Origin: Pseudomonas oryzicola
Lineage (GTDB): Bacteria; Pseudomonadota; Gammaproteobacteria; Pseudomonadales; Pseudomonadaceae
Length of the DNA: 64,000 bases
NCBI RefSeq assembly: GCF_014269185.2
Contig: NZ_JABWRZ020000001.1
Location: forward strand, 2,257,001 to 2,321,000
Direction: 5' to 3'
The notes beneath the pieces were generated by a model. That model did no database searches. It saw nothing but the letters and a program-made list of their open reading frames with translations, and was not told the origin of the DNA. Both the position numbers and the translations under genes were made by a program. This document shows, one piece after another, positions 17,704 to 25,642 of this stretch (position 1 is its first letter; each line of letters opens with the position of its first letter).

Positions 17704-18390
17704 ATGGAGCAAGATTCCTTCAAGTCGGCAATCACCGCCTCGCGCCGGTTGCTGCTGGCCTGCCTGATGGCAGCCAGCCTGGCCGGCTGTGCCGGTACGC
17801 CACCTGCAAGCCTCAATAGCCTGCCGCAGCGGGTCGAAATCAGCAGCGTGCCGTTCTACCGGGGCAACGCCAACCACAGTGGCGCCATGGCCCTGGCGGC
17901 GGTCCTGTCGCAGCAGGGCGCGCCCATCCCCCCGGGGCTGCTGGACCAGCCGTTGAACCTGCCCCAGGGCGCCGACGCGCTGGACAGCAGTATCCCTCGG
18001 GTGGCGCGTGACTACGGCATGGTGGTGTATCCGCTGGACAAGCAGCTGGACGCGCTGCTGATCCAGGTGGCGGCGGGCAACCCGGTATTGTTGCGTTATG
18101 AGGATGGCGCGGCCTGGTGGGGTGAGCCACGTTATGCCGTACTGATTGGCTATGACCGCTACAAGCAACGGGTGCTGTTGCGCTCGGGCATGCACCGGCG
18201 ACAACTGATGGCGTTCGATGATTTTGCCTCGGCATGGGCCAGGCAGGGGAGTTGGGCGGTGCTGGTGCAGCCACCGCGGCAACTGCCGGCCCAGGTCGAC
18301 CGCCAGCGCTGGTTGCAGGCTGCCGATGAACTCGCCCGTGCGGGGCAGGAGATTGCGGCGAAACAGGCCGTCAACAGCCTGGGCAAATAG
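17704..18390 (+). CDS. C39 peptidase-like lipoprotein lacking catalytic Cys and His
   Basis: Lipoprotein of 228 residues: leader with lipobox SLAGC (Cys29), then a domain laid out like the PA2778-type C39 cysteine peptidases. The usual active-site sequence QCGPAAL is here HSGAMAL, putting Ser59 in place of cysteine. The usual HYAVVVGYD is here RYAVLIGYD, putting Arg143 in place of histidine. Surrounding sequence (AAWWG, RVLLRSG, FASAWARQGSWAVLV) is well kept, so this looks like a maintained pseudo-peptidase rather than a decaying gene. ATG at 17704 is chosen because it leads directly into the signal peptide. Confidence 0.8.
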   Translation: MEQDSFKSAITASRRLLLACLMAASLAGCAGTPPASLNSLPQRVEISSVPFYRGNANHSGAMALAAVLSQQGAPIPPGLLDQPLNLPQGADALDSSIPRVARDYGMVVYPLDKQLDALLIQVAAGNPVLLRYEDGAAWWGEPRYAVLIGYDRYKQRVLLRSGMHRRQLMAFDDFASAWARQGSWAVLVQPPRQLPAQVDRQRWLQAADELARAGQEIAAKQAVNSLGK

Positions 18391-18401
18391 CTTTTATCTG
18401 T

Positions 18402-18503
18402 ACCGGCCCTTTCGCGGGTGAACCCGCTCCCACAGGAAACCCGCTGCCCTCAGGTCCAGTGATGTCCCTGTGGGAGCGGGTTTACCCGCGAAGAGGTCAG
18501 GCC
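18402..18503. repeat. REP inverted pair
   Basis: GGCCCTTTCGCGGGTGAACC and, inverted, GAGCGGGTTTACCCGCGAAG with the flanking CTCCCACAGG/CCTGTGGGAG. It lies between the convergent lipoprotein and oxidase genes. Confidence 0.88.
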
Positions 18504-18511
18504 TGCCTACA

Positions 18512-19795
18512 TCAGAAGCCCAGGCGATCGCGCAGGCTGTAGTACCAGGCCCCCAGGGCGCTGAACGGCACACGCAGCATCTGCCCGCCCGGGAACGGGT
18601 AATGCGGCAGGCCGGCGAAGGCATCGAAGCGCTCGGCCTGGCCACGCATGGCCTCGGCCAGCACCTTGCCTGCCAGGTGGGTATAGGTCACCCCGTGGCC
18701 CGAGCAGCCCTGCGAGTAGTAGATGTTGTCGCCGATACGGCCGACCTGAGGCAGGCGCGACAGGGTCAGCAGGAAGTTGCCGGTCCAGGCGTAGTCGATC
18801 TTCACGTTCTTCAGCTGCGGGAAGGCCTTGAGCATCTTCGGACGGATGATCGCCTCGATGTTGGCCGGGTCACGCGCGCCATATACCACGCCACCGCCGA
18901 AGATCAGGCGCTTGTCACTGGTCAGGCGGTAGTAGTCGAGCAGGTAGTTGCAGTCCTCGACGCAGTAGTCCTGCGGCAGCAGGGTGCGCGCCAGTTCCTC
19001 GCCCAGCGGCTCGGTGGTGATCACCTGGGTGCCGCATGGCATGGATTTGCTGGCCAGCTCCGGTACCAGGTTGCCCAGGTAGGCGTTGCCGGCAACGATG
19101 ATGAACTTGGCGCGGACCTTGCCCTGCGGGGTGTGCACCACCGGGTTGGCACCACGCTCGATGCGTACGGCCGGGGTTTGCTCATAGATGATGCCGCCCA
19201 GCGACTCGACCGCCGCCGCCTCGCCCAGGGCCAGGTTCAGCGGGTGAATGTGGCCACCGCTCATGTCCAGCATGCCGCCCACGTAGTTGTCGCAGGCAAC
19301 CACTTCGCGGATACGCTTCTGGTCCATCAGCTCCAGCTGATTGTGGCCAAAGCGTTCCCACAGGCGTTTTTGCGACTCCAGGTGGCCCATCTGCTTGCTG
19401 GTGAGGGCAGCGAACACGCCACCGTCCTTCAGGTCGCACTGAATGTTGTACTTGGCCACGCGCTCACGAATGATGCGCCCGCCTTCGAAGGCCATCTGGC
19501 CCAGCAGTTGCGCCTGCTTGGGGCCGACCGTGCGTTCGATCACATCGATGTCACGGCTGTAGCTGTTGACGATCTGGCCACCGTTACGGCCTGACGCGCC
19601 GAAGCCGACCTTGGCTGCTTCGACGATGCTGACCTTGAAGCCGTTCTCCAGCAGGAACAGGGCGCTGGACAGGCCGGTATAGCCGGCGCCGATGATGCAC
19701 ACATCGGTTTCCACCTCACCCTGCAGCGCCGGACGTGGCGGCACCGGGTTGGCCGAGGCGGCGTAGTAGGACTGGGGGTAGGGGGTGTTTGCCAT
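18512..19795 (-). CDS. FAD-dependent amine oxidase, PuuB-like (gamma-glutamylputrescine oxidase family)
   Basis: DAO-family flavoprotein of 427 residues. The N-terminal dinucleotide motif is CIIGAGYTGLSSALFLLENG, followed by GFGASGRNGGQIV, the region that contacts FAD in this family. VAGNAYLG, SRLPQVGRIGDNIYYSQGCS and GHGVTYTHLAGKVLAEA are PuuB-like. PuuB oxidises gamma-glutamylputrescine in putrescine breakdown; no other puu genes lie nearby, so the substrate is inferred only. A ribosome site AGGTTCCTGCAGC precedes the ATG. Confidence 0.85.
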   Translation of the reverse strand: MANTPYPQSYYAASANPVPPRPALQGEVETDVCIIGAGYTGLSSALFLLENGFKVSIVEAAKVGFGASGRNGGQIVNSYSRDIDVIERTVGPKQAQLLGQMAFEGGRIIRERVAKYNIQCDLKDGGVFAALTSKQMGHLESQKRLWERFGHNQLELMDQKRIREVVACDNYVGGMLDMSGGHIHPLNLALGEAAAVESLGGIIYEQTPAVRIERGANPVVHTPQGKVRAKFIIVAGNAYLGNLVPELASKSMPCGTQVITTEPLGEELARTLLPQDYCVEDCNYLLDYYRLTSDKRLIFGGGVVYGARDPANIEAIIRPKMLKAFPQLKNVKIDYAWTGNFLLTLSRLPQVGRIGDNIYYSQGCSGHGVTYTHLAGKVLAEAMRGQAERFDAFAGLPHYPFPGGQMLRVPFSALGAWYYSLRDRLGF

Positions 19796-19956
19796 GCTGC
19801 AGGAACCTCGTGTTTTATATTTTTAACGAATGTACCGATGCTATCAATAATAATAAACACCCGCTAGTCGTCCGTTGAAAATCCTTTACTCGGCCCGGGC
19901 CCGCGCACCTTTCTATAAAGAGTTTATGATTCAGTAGCTTAGCGCGAAAAAAAGTG

Positions 19957-19984
19957 TTGACAGGGGTTTTGGAATGCGTAGAAT
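19957..19984 (+). promoter_or_regulatory. Promoter of first tRNA-Val
   Basis: TTGACA (19957-19962), 16-base spacer, TAGAAT (19979-19984). Near-consensus sigma-70 elements 14 bases before the tRNA. Confidence 0.8.
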
Positions 19985-19998
19985 GCGCACCACACGAC

Positions 19999-20075
19999 AG
20001 GCACATAGCTCAGTTGGTTAGAGCACCACCTTGACATGGTGGGGGTCGTTGGTTCGAGTCCAATTGTGCCTACCA
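19999..20075 (+). tRNA. tRNA-Val(GAC), copy 1
   Basis: 77 bases with an AGGCACA/TGTGCCT acceptor stem, D-arm AGCTCAGTTGGTTAGAGC, anticodon arm CCACC-TTGACAT-GGTGG reading GAC, T-arm with GGTTCGAGTCC, discriminator A and encoded CCA. Confidence 0.97.
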
Positions 20076-20083
20076 AATCGAAG

Positions 20084-20115
20084 AAGGGGTGATCCGCAAG
20101 GGTCACCCCTTTTTT
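20084..20115 (+). terminator. Terminator of tRNA-Val copy 1
   Basis: AAGGGGTGA and TCACCCCTT around TCCGCAAGGG, followed by six T. Confidence 0.88.
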
Positions 20116-20221
20116 CATTGCGATTCCACGTGGCGCCGGGCCGTTGCGTTGGCGATTGCGACGCCAGGCTGCCCCGTCGCATGCGGTTATCGAAAGTTTT
20201 TGATTTTTCTGAAAAAAACGC

Positions 20222-20250
20222 TTTACAGCCGTGTATTTGATCTCTAATAT
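20222..20250 (+). promoter_or_regulatory. Promoter of second tRNA-Val
   Basis: TTTACA (20222-20227), 17-base spacer, TAATAT (20245-20250), then the same GCGCACCACACGAC leader as copy 1. Confidence 0.78.
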
Positions 20251-20264
20251 GCGCACCACACGAC

Positions 20265-20341
20265 AGGCACATAGCTCAGTTGGTTAGAGCACCACCTTGA
20301 CATGGTGGGGGTCGTTGGTTCGAGTCCAATTGTGCCTACCA
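20265..20341 (+). tRNA. tRNA-Val(GAC), copy 2
   Basis: Identical base for base to the copy at 19999-20075, including encoded CCA and the 14 bases of 5' leader. It is a separate transcription unit with its own promoter and terminator. Confidence 0.97.
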
Positions 20342-20347
20342 AATCCG

Positions 20348-20378
20348 AAAAGGGCGATCAGCAATGATCGCCCTTTTT
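20348..20378 (+). terminator. Terminator of tRNA-Val copy 2
   Basis: AAAGGGCGATCA and TGATCGCCCTTT with a GCAA loop, then a T run. The stem sequence differs from that of copy 1. Confidence 0.9.
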
Positions 20379-20472
20379 GCTATGCGCAAGAGGCAGGCTG
20401 TAACGTTTGGTCGCGGTTCGGTGCATTGCCCGGCGTGCTAGAATCCGCCTCTTCGAATCTGGAGGTACACGC

Positions 20473-21042
20473 GTGCGCAAACTGGCTGTGGTAATGGCAC
20501 TGTTCGCCCTGGCGGGCTGTGAAAACGAAGTCGAAGGCGTGCACAAGCAAGTGGCCGAACACCTGCACAACCCAAAGACTGCCAAGTTCGGCAACGTGCG
20601 GATCGACACCCAGGGCACCATCTGTGGCCAGGTGCGTGGCAAGGACGATGCCGGGCAGTACGAGCCCTACCGCAGCTATGTGGCGATCAAGCGTGATGGC
20701 CAGTACGAAATCATCGTCGATGACAGCGGCAACAACCTGCGCATCCGCGAGATGTGTGGCGGCGCCGACCTGCAGCGCCGCGCCGAGGCCCTGGCTGGCC
20801 AGCCGGCCCCGCAAGGCTGGGACGTGGAAGTGATCCAGGGCGCCAACATGGGCGCGCTCAGCGACATGACCGCACGCCTGATCGAGAAGGGCATTCCGTC
20901 CTCGGTGGAGTACCGCAACGGCAAGCCCGTGGTGCTGATGGGGCCTTTCCCGACCCGTGAGGAAGCCGAAGCCCGCAAGGCCGAGGTCATGGCCAAGCTG
21001 GGTACCGACTCGGTCGTGATCCAGCACGGCGCCGCTCGCTGA
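20473..21042 (+). CDS. SPOR-domain-like lipoprotein, 189 aa
   Basis: GTG start at 20473 with GGAGG ten bases ahead. Leader VRKLAVVMALFALAGC ends in a lipobox (Cys16). The first part (HLHNPKTAKFGNVRIDTQGT then ICGQVRGKDDAG) resembles a small domain seen in several pseudomonad lipoproteins. The last 75 residues (WDVEVIQGANMGALSDMTAR, then VLMGPFPTREEAEARKAEVM) fit a SPOR domain, which binds denuded septal peptidoglycan. A role in the cell envelope is inferred. Confidence 0.8.
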   Translation: MRKLAVVMALFALAGCENEVEGVHKQVAEHLHNPKTAKFGNVRIDTQGTICGQVRGKDDAGQYEPYRSYVAIKRDGQYEIIVDDSGNNLRIREMCGGADLQRRAEALAGQPAPQGWDVEVIQGANMGALSDMTARLIEKGIPSSVEYRNGKPVVLMGPFPTREEAEARKAEVMAKLGTDSVVIQHGAAR

Positions 21043-21133
21043 CTGAAAAGCCTTGCGCAGCCGCTCCTGCACGGTCCGCGGCGGCACAAGTTTAGCTATG
21101 CTTGGCAGGAAGAAGCCGAACGGGGAGGGCCTC

Positions 21134-21559
21134 ATGGCTACACTGGAGCGGGCCATTGCCGTGGCCGCCAGGGCGCATGAAGGGCAATACGACAAGGGTG
21201 GCGCGGCGTATATCCTCCACCCGTTACGCGTAATGATGCGGGTTTCCACACCTGAACAACGGATTGTCGCGGTGCTTCACGATGTGATCGAAGATACCCC
21301 GCTGACCCTATCCGACCTGGCGCGCGAAGGTTTCGCGCTGAAAATCCTCGCCGCCTTGCTGGCGCTCAGCCGCCGCAAGGGCGAGGCCTACCAGGATTTC
21401 GTGGTGCGCCTGGGCGATGACCCTCTGGCGCGCACTGTCAAGCTGGCCGACCTGGCCGACAACAGCGACCTTTCGCGCATTCCATGCCCAGGCCCTGCCG
21501 ACCTGGCGCGGTTGGCCCGTTACCGCGAGGCCAGTGCCTATCTGCAGGCGCTGGCCTGA
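21134..21559 (+). CDS. Small RSH-type HD hydrolase (possible alarmone hydrolase)
   Basis: Single-domain protein of 141 residues resembling the hydrolase half of SpoT and the stand-alone small alarmone hydrolases. Visible metal and substrate residues are His15 in ARAHEGQ, His29 in YILHPLRV, the HDVIEDT motif (49-55) and KLADLADN (Asp106, Asn110). This is the full HD...HDxxED...D set. It lacks the synthetase and TGS domains. Hydrolysis of (p)ppGpp or a related nucleotide is likely but not certain. The ATG at 21134 follows GGGGAGGGCCTC. Confidence 0.8.
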   Translation: MATLERAIAVAARAHEGQYDKGGAAYILHPLRVMMRVSTPEQRIVAVLHDVIEDTPLTLSDLAREGFALKILAALLALSRRKGEAYQDFVVRLGDDPLARTVKLADLADNSDLSRIPCPGPADLARLARYREASAYLQALA

Positions 21560-21578
21560 GGGCTGCGGGCGCCTGCAG

Positions 21579-21821
21579 TCAATCTTCCTTGGGCACGGTC
21601 CAGAAAATCTGCACGCCGCCATCGTCGCGATGGGCGAGGGTGACGTTGTCGTTTTCGGCGATTTCCGCGAGCAAGGTTTCCCAGTCTTCGGGTGTTTCCT
21701 GTTCCAGGCGGAAGATCAAGGCCGCCCGGCTGCGCTGGGCAGTGGGGCTGTTGATGATCTTCTGGATGCGCATACCCAGTAGTTGATAGCTGTTTGGGGT
21801 GGCGGAGGCAGTGTTGGACAC
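21579..21821 (-). CDS. Small hypothetical protein, 80 aa
   Basis: Begins VSNTASATPNSYQLLGMRIQ and ends VTLAHRDDGGVQIFWTVPKED; the start would be GTG at 21821 with a weak GGGAAAC upstream. The sequence is regular and acidic, with a probable alpha/beta fold and no signal peptide. It converges on the HD hydrolase. I know homologous small proteins in pseudomonads only as hypothetical. Confidence 0.68.
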   Translation of the reverse strand: MSNTASATPNSYQLLGMRIQKIINSPTAQRSRAALIFRLEQETPEDWETLLAEIAENDNVTLAHRDDGGVQIFWTVPKED

Positions 21822-22028
21822 GGGTGTTTCCCTTGTTTTTGCTGTATACGCATACAGTATTTCACTGTAGGTTATTTCGCAACAGCTTGTCGGCACAACC
21901 TCTGCACGCCGTACCGGGCAGTATTCCTGCCGGGATTTCATGCAAGCGCAGGAAAAGGTGTTCGGTTTTGCAGAAGTTTTCTGGATAATCCTCCTGGCAG
22001 TTCGTTGACCTCCGACAGCCAAACGGAT

Positions 22029-22057
22029 TTGACAAACCTCGGTACTGTTTCCATAGT
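22029..22057 (+). promoter_or_regulatory. Promoter of the ribose operon
   Basis: TTGACA (22029-22034), 17-base spacer, CATAGT (22052-22057). The operator lies immediately downstream, where a repressor would block initiation. Confidence 0.7.
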
Positions 22058-22063
22058 TAGGTA

Positions 22064-22079
22064 TCGCAAACGTTTGCTA
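22064..22079 (+). promoter_or_regulatory. RbsR operator (LacI-type palindrome)
   Basis: Perfect 12-base palindrome GCAAACGTTTGC at 22066-22077 with a central CG. This is the sequence type bound by LacI-family repressors such as RbsR and PurR. It sits between the -10 element and rbsB and is the obvious site for the RbsR encoded in the same operon. Confidence 0.85.
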
Positions 22080-22114
22080 TCCGATAAAAACCACAAAATT
22101 CGGAGTCATCGTCC

Positions 22115-23071
22115 ATGAAGCTGCCGTTCCCCGGTCGTCTGTTGGCCCTCGCTGTCGTTTCCTCGCTGTCTTTCGCCATCCCATTCTCTGCGGCTCATGC
22201 AGAAGACAAGCCCAAGGTTGCCCTGGTGATGAAATCACTGGCCAACGAGTTCTTCCGCACCATGGAAGACGGTGCCAAGGACTACCAGAAAGCCCACCCT
22301 GACGAATTCGAGCTGATCGCCAACGGCATCAAGAACGAAACCGACACCGGCGAACAGATCCGCATCGTCGAACAGATGGTGAACGCCGGTGCCAAAGCGC
22401 TGGTGATCGCCCCGGCCGATTCCAAGGCGCTGGTATCCGCGGTGAAAAAGGCCATGGACCAGGGCGTGGTAGTGATCAATATCGACAACCGCCTGGACCC
22501 CGAACTGCTCAAGAGCAAGGGCATCAGCGTGCCGTTCGTTGGCCCCGACAACCGCAAGGGCGCACGCCTGGTTGGCGATTACCTGGCCAACGAGAAGCTC
22601 AAGGCCGGCGACCAGGTCGGCATCATCGAAGGCGTACCGACCACCACCAACGCCCAGCAGCGCACCGCCGGCTTCAAGGACGCCATGGACGCTGCGCAGG
22701 TCAAGATCGTCTCGGTGCAGAGCGGCAATTGGGAAATCGACAAAGGCAACGCCGTCGCCGCCTCCATGCTCAACGAATACCCGGACCTGAAAGCCCTGCT
22801 GGCCGGTAACGACAGCATGGCCCTGGGCGCCGTGTCGGCCGTGCGCGCCGCCGGCAAGGCTGGCCAGGTGCAAGTGGTGGGCTATGACAACATCAATGCC
22901 ATCAAGCCCATGCTCAAGGATGGCCGCGTGCTCGCCACCCTCGACCAGGCAGCCAGCCAGCAGGCGGTGTACGGCATCCAGGCGGCGCTGAAAATGGTCA
23001 AGGGCGAGAAGCCCGAGGTGGATGCCGACAACGTCATCCAGACCCCGGTCCAACTCATCACCAAACCCTGA
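22115..23071 (+). CDS. rbsB: Ribose ABC transporter substrate-binding protein
   Basis: Periplasmic sugar-binding protein of 318 residues. A signal peptide ends at AHA (near residue 28). The mature protein begins EDKPKVALVMKSLANEFFR and contains GAKALVIAPADSKALV, GVVVINIDNRLD and the hinge region NDSMALGAVSAVRAAG, all typical of the ribose-binding family. It delivers ribose to RbsAC. First gene of the operon, followed by rbsA after 21 bases. Confidence 0.96.
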   Translation: MKLPFPGRLLALAVVSSLSFAIPFSAAHAEDKPKVALVMKSLANEFFRTMEDGAKDYQKAHPDEFELIANGIKNETDTGEQIRIVEQMVNAGAKALVIAPADSKALVSAVKKAMDQGVVVINIDNRLDPELLKSKGISVPFVGPDNRKGARLVGDYLANEKLKAGDQVGIIEGVPTTTNAQQRTAGFKDAMDAAQVKIVSVQSGNWEIDKGNAVAASMLNEYPDLKALLAGNDSMALGAVSAVRAAGKAGQVQVVGYDNINAIKPMLKDGRVLATLDQAASQQAVYGIQAALKMVKGEKPEVDADNVIQTPVQLITKP

Positions 23072-23092
23072 TTGCTGGCGGGAGAAGCGGCC

Positions 23093-24646
23093 ATGCCTGC
23101 ATCGGCCAACGAAGTGGTGCTCGCCGCCAGCGGCCTGGGCAAGAGCTACGCCCAGCCGGTGCTGGCCGAGGTCAGCCTGAGCCTGCGCGCCGGTGAAGTG
23201 CTGGCCCTGACCGGCGAGAACGGCGCCGGCAAGAGCACGCTGTCCAAGCTCATCAGTGGCCTGGCAACACCCACCACCGGGCATATGAGCTATCGCGGCC
23301 AGGCCTATGCGCCCGGCAGCCGCAGCGAGGCCGAGCGCCTCGGCGTGCGCATGGTCATGCAGGAGCTGAACCTGCTGCCCACCCTGACCGTGGCGGAAAA
23401 CCTGTTCCTCGATAACCTGCCCAGCCGCTTCGGCTGGATCAGCCAAAAGCGCCTGCGCCAGCTGGCCACGGCCGCCATGGCCCAGGTCGGCCTCGATGCC
23501 ATCGACCCGGATACCCCGGTCGGCGAGCTGGGCATCGGCCACCAGCAGATGGTCGAGATCGCCCGCAACCTGATTGGCGACTGCCATGTGCTGATCTTCG
23601 ACGAACCCACCGCCATGCTCACCGCGCGTGAGGTGGAGCTGCTGTTCACCCAGATCGAACGCCTGCGCCGGCGTGGCGTGGCCATCGTCTACATTTCCCA
23701 CCGCCTCGAAGAACTGCAGCGCGTGGCCCAGCGCATCGTCGTGCTGCGCGACGGCAGGTTGGTGTGTGACGAGCCGATCCAGCGCTACAGCAGCGCCGAA
23801 CTGGTCAACCTGATGGTCGGCCGCGAACTGGGCGAGCACATCGACCTGGGCCGTCGGCACATCGGTGCGCCGCTGCTCAGGGTCGACAAGCTCAGCCGCG
23901 GTGACAAGGTGCGTGAGGTGTCGTTTGAAGTCAGGGCAGGGGAGATCTTTGGCATCTCCGGCCTGATCGGCGCCGGCCGTACCGAGCTGTTGCGCCTGAT
24001 CTACGGCGCCGACCGGGCCGACAGCGGCAGTATCGCGCTCGGCCAGCCACCGCAGGCGGTCACCATCGACTCGCCCAAGGCCGCGGTGCAGGCCGGCATC
24101 GCCCTGATCACCGAAGACCGCAAAGGCGAGGGCCTGCTGCTGACCCAGTCGATCAGCGCCAATATCGCCCTGGGCAACCTCGGTGCGGTGTCGCGCGCTG
24201 GTGTGCTCGATGGCCAGGCCGAGCAGGCCCTGGCCGCCCGGCAGATCCAGGCCATGCGCATTCGCAGTGCCGGCCCGCAGCAGGTGGTTGGCGAGTTGTC
24301 CGGCGGCAACCAGCAGAAGGTGGTGATCGGCCGCTGGCTGGAGCGTGATTGCCAGGTGCTGCTGTTCGATGAGCCTACCCGTGGCATCGACGTCGGTGCC
24401 AAGTTCGACATCTATGGCCTGCTGGCCGAACTGGCGCGCCAGGGCAAGGCCCTGGTGGTGGTGTCCAGCGACCTGCGCGAGCTGATGCTGATCTGTGACC
24501 GCATTGCCGTGCTCTCGGCCGGACGCCTGATCGACACCTTCGAGCGTGACCATTGGAGCCAGGACCAGCTGCTGGCCGCCGCCTTTGCCGGTTATCAGAA
24601 ACGTGACGCACTGCTGCATGATGCAGCCCCCAGGATGGATGCATGA
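23093..24646 (+). CDS. rbsA: Ribose ABC transporter ATPase
   Basis: Double ATP-binding protein of 517 residues that powers ribose import. The first domain has Walker A GENGAGKST, ABC-signature region LGIGHQQMVEIAR and Walker B VLIFDEPTA. The second domain has the degenerate P-loop GLIGAGRTELLRLIYG, the signature LSGGNQQKVVIGRWL and DEPTRGIDVGAK, as is normal for sugar importers of this class. ATG at 23093 follows GCGGGAGAAG. It overlaps rbsC by four bases. Confidence 0.96.
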   Translation: MPASANEVVLAASGLGKSYAQPVLAEVSLSLRAGEVLALTGENGAGKSTLSKLISGLATPTTGHMSYRGQAYAPGSRSEAERLGVRMVMQELNLLPTLTVAENLFLDNLPSRFGWISQKRLRQLATAAMAQVGLDAIDPDTPVGELGIGHQQMVEIARNLIGDCHVLIFDEPTAMLTAREVELLFTQIERLRRRGVAIVYISHRLEELQRVAQRIVVLRDGRLVCDEPIQRYSSAELVNLMVGRELGEHIDLGRRHIGAPLLRVDKLSRGDKVREVSFEVRAGEIFGISGLIGAGRTELLRLIYGADRADSGSIALGQPPQAVTIDSPKAAVQAGIALITEDRKGEGLLLTQSISANIALGNLGAVSRAGVLDGQAEQALAARQIQAMRIRSAGPQQVVGELSGGNQQKVVIGRWLERDCQVLLFDEPTRGIDVGAKFDIYGLLAELARQGKALVVVSSDLRELMLICDRIAVLSAGRLIDTFERDHWSQDQLLAAAFAGYQKRDALLHDAAPRMDA

Positions 24647-25638
24647 AAACCACCCCGCTCGACAGCCAGGGCGCCGCACCGCTGCGCCGCAGTGGCACCT
24701 ACTTTGGCCTGGGTACCTACCTGGGCCTGGCCGGCGCGTTGCTGGCAATGATCGTGCTGTTCTCGTTCCTCAGCAGCCACTTCTGGTCGTACAACACCTT
24801 CAGTACCCTCGCCAACCAGATCCCCGACCTGATGGTGCTGGCGGTGGGCATGACCTTCGTGCTGATCATCGGTGGCATCGACCTGTCGGTGGGCTCGGTG
24901 CTGGCGCTGGCCGCCTCGACCGTCAGCGTGGCGATCCTTGGCTGGGGCTGGGGCATGCTGCCCGCCGCCCTGCTGGGCATGGCCGTGGCGGCGCTGGCCG
25001 GCAGCATCACTGGCGGCGTTACCGTGGCCTGGCGCATCCCGTCGTTCATCGTTTCGCTCGGCGTGCTGGAAATGGCCCGTGGCCTGGCCTACCAGTTCAC
25101 CGACTCGCGCACCGCCTATATCGGCGACACCTATGCCTGGTTCTCCAACCCTGTCGCGTTCGGCATCTCGCCGGCGTTCATCATCGCCTTGCTGGTGATC
25201 GTGCTGGCCCAGCTGGTGCTGACGCGTACGGTGTTTGGCCGATACCTGATCGGCATCGGCACCAACGAAGAGGCCGTGCGCCTGGCCGGCATCGATCCGC
25301 GCCCCTACAAGGTGCTGGTGTTCGCCCTGATGGGCCTGCTTGCCGGGCTGGCCGCGCTGTTCCAGATCTCGCGCCTGGAGGCAGCCGACCCCAACGCCGG
25401 CGCCGGCCTTGAGCTGCAGGTGATCGCCGCCGTGGTGATTGGCGGCACCAGCCTGATGGGCGGGCGTGGCTCGGTCATCAGTACCTTTTTCGGCGTGCTG
25501 ATCATTTCCGTGCTGGCCGCCGGCTTGGCGCAGATCGGTGCCAGCGAGCCGACCAAACGCATCATCACCGGGGCGGTGATCGTCATCGCCGTGGTGCTCG
25601 ACACTTACCGTAGCCGGCGTGCGGGCCGGCGGAACTGA
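24643..25638 (+). CDS. rbsC: Ribose ABC transporter permease
   Basis: Inner-membrane permease of 331 residues with 8-10 helices. The motifs LMVLAVGMTFVLIIGGIDLS, VGSVLALAAS and GGTSLMGGRGSVISTFFGVL are characteristic of the RbsC/AraH family. It pairs with RbsA; the start overlaps rbsA (ATGA), indicating coupled translation. Confidence 0.96.
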   Translation: MKTTPLDSQGAAPLRRSGTYFGLGTYLGLAGALLAMIVLFSFLSSHFWSYNTFSTLANQIPDLMVLAVGMTFVLIIGGIDLSVGSVLALAASTVSVAILGWGWGMLPAALLGMAVAALAGSITGGVTVAWRIPSFIVSLGVLEMARGLAYQFTDSRTAYIGDTYAWFSNPVAFGISPAFIIALLVIVLAQLVLTRTVFGRYLIGIGTNEEAVRLAGIDPRPYKVLVFALMGLLAGLAALFQISRLEAADPNAGAGLELQVIAAVVIGGTSLMGGRGSVISTFFGVLIISVLAAGLAQIGASEPTKRIITGAVIVIAVVLDTYRSRRAGRRN

Positions 25639-25642
25639 AAAC

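Noticed and set aside
22235..24748. Minus-strand open frame of 837 codons over rbsB-rbsA
   Set aside because: It is a mirror of GC-rich codon bias in two certain genes; the protein is low-complexity His/Ala/Gly-rich without domains.
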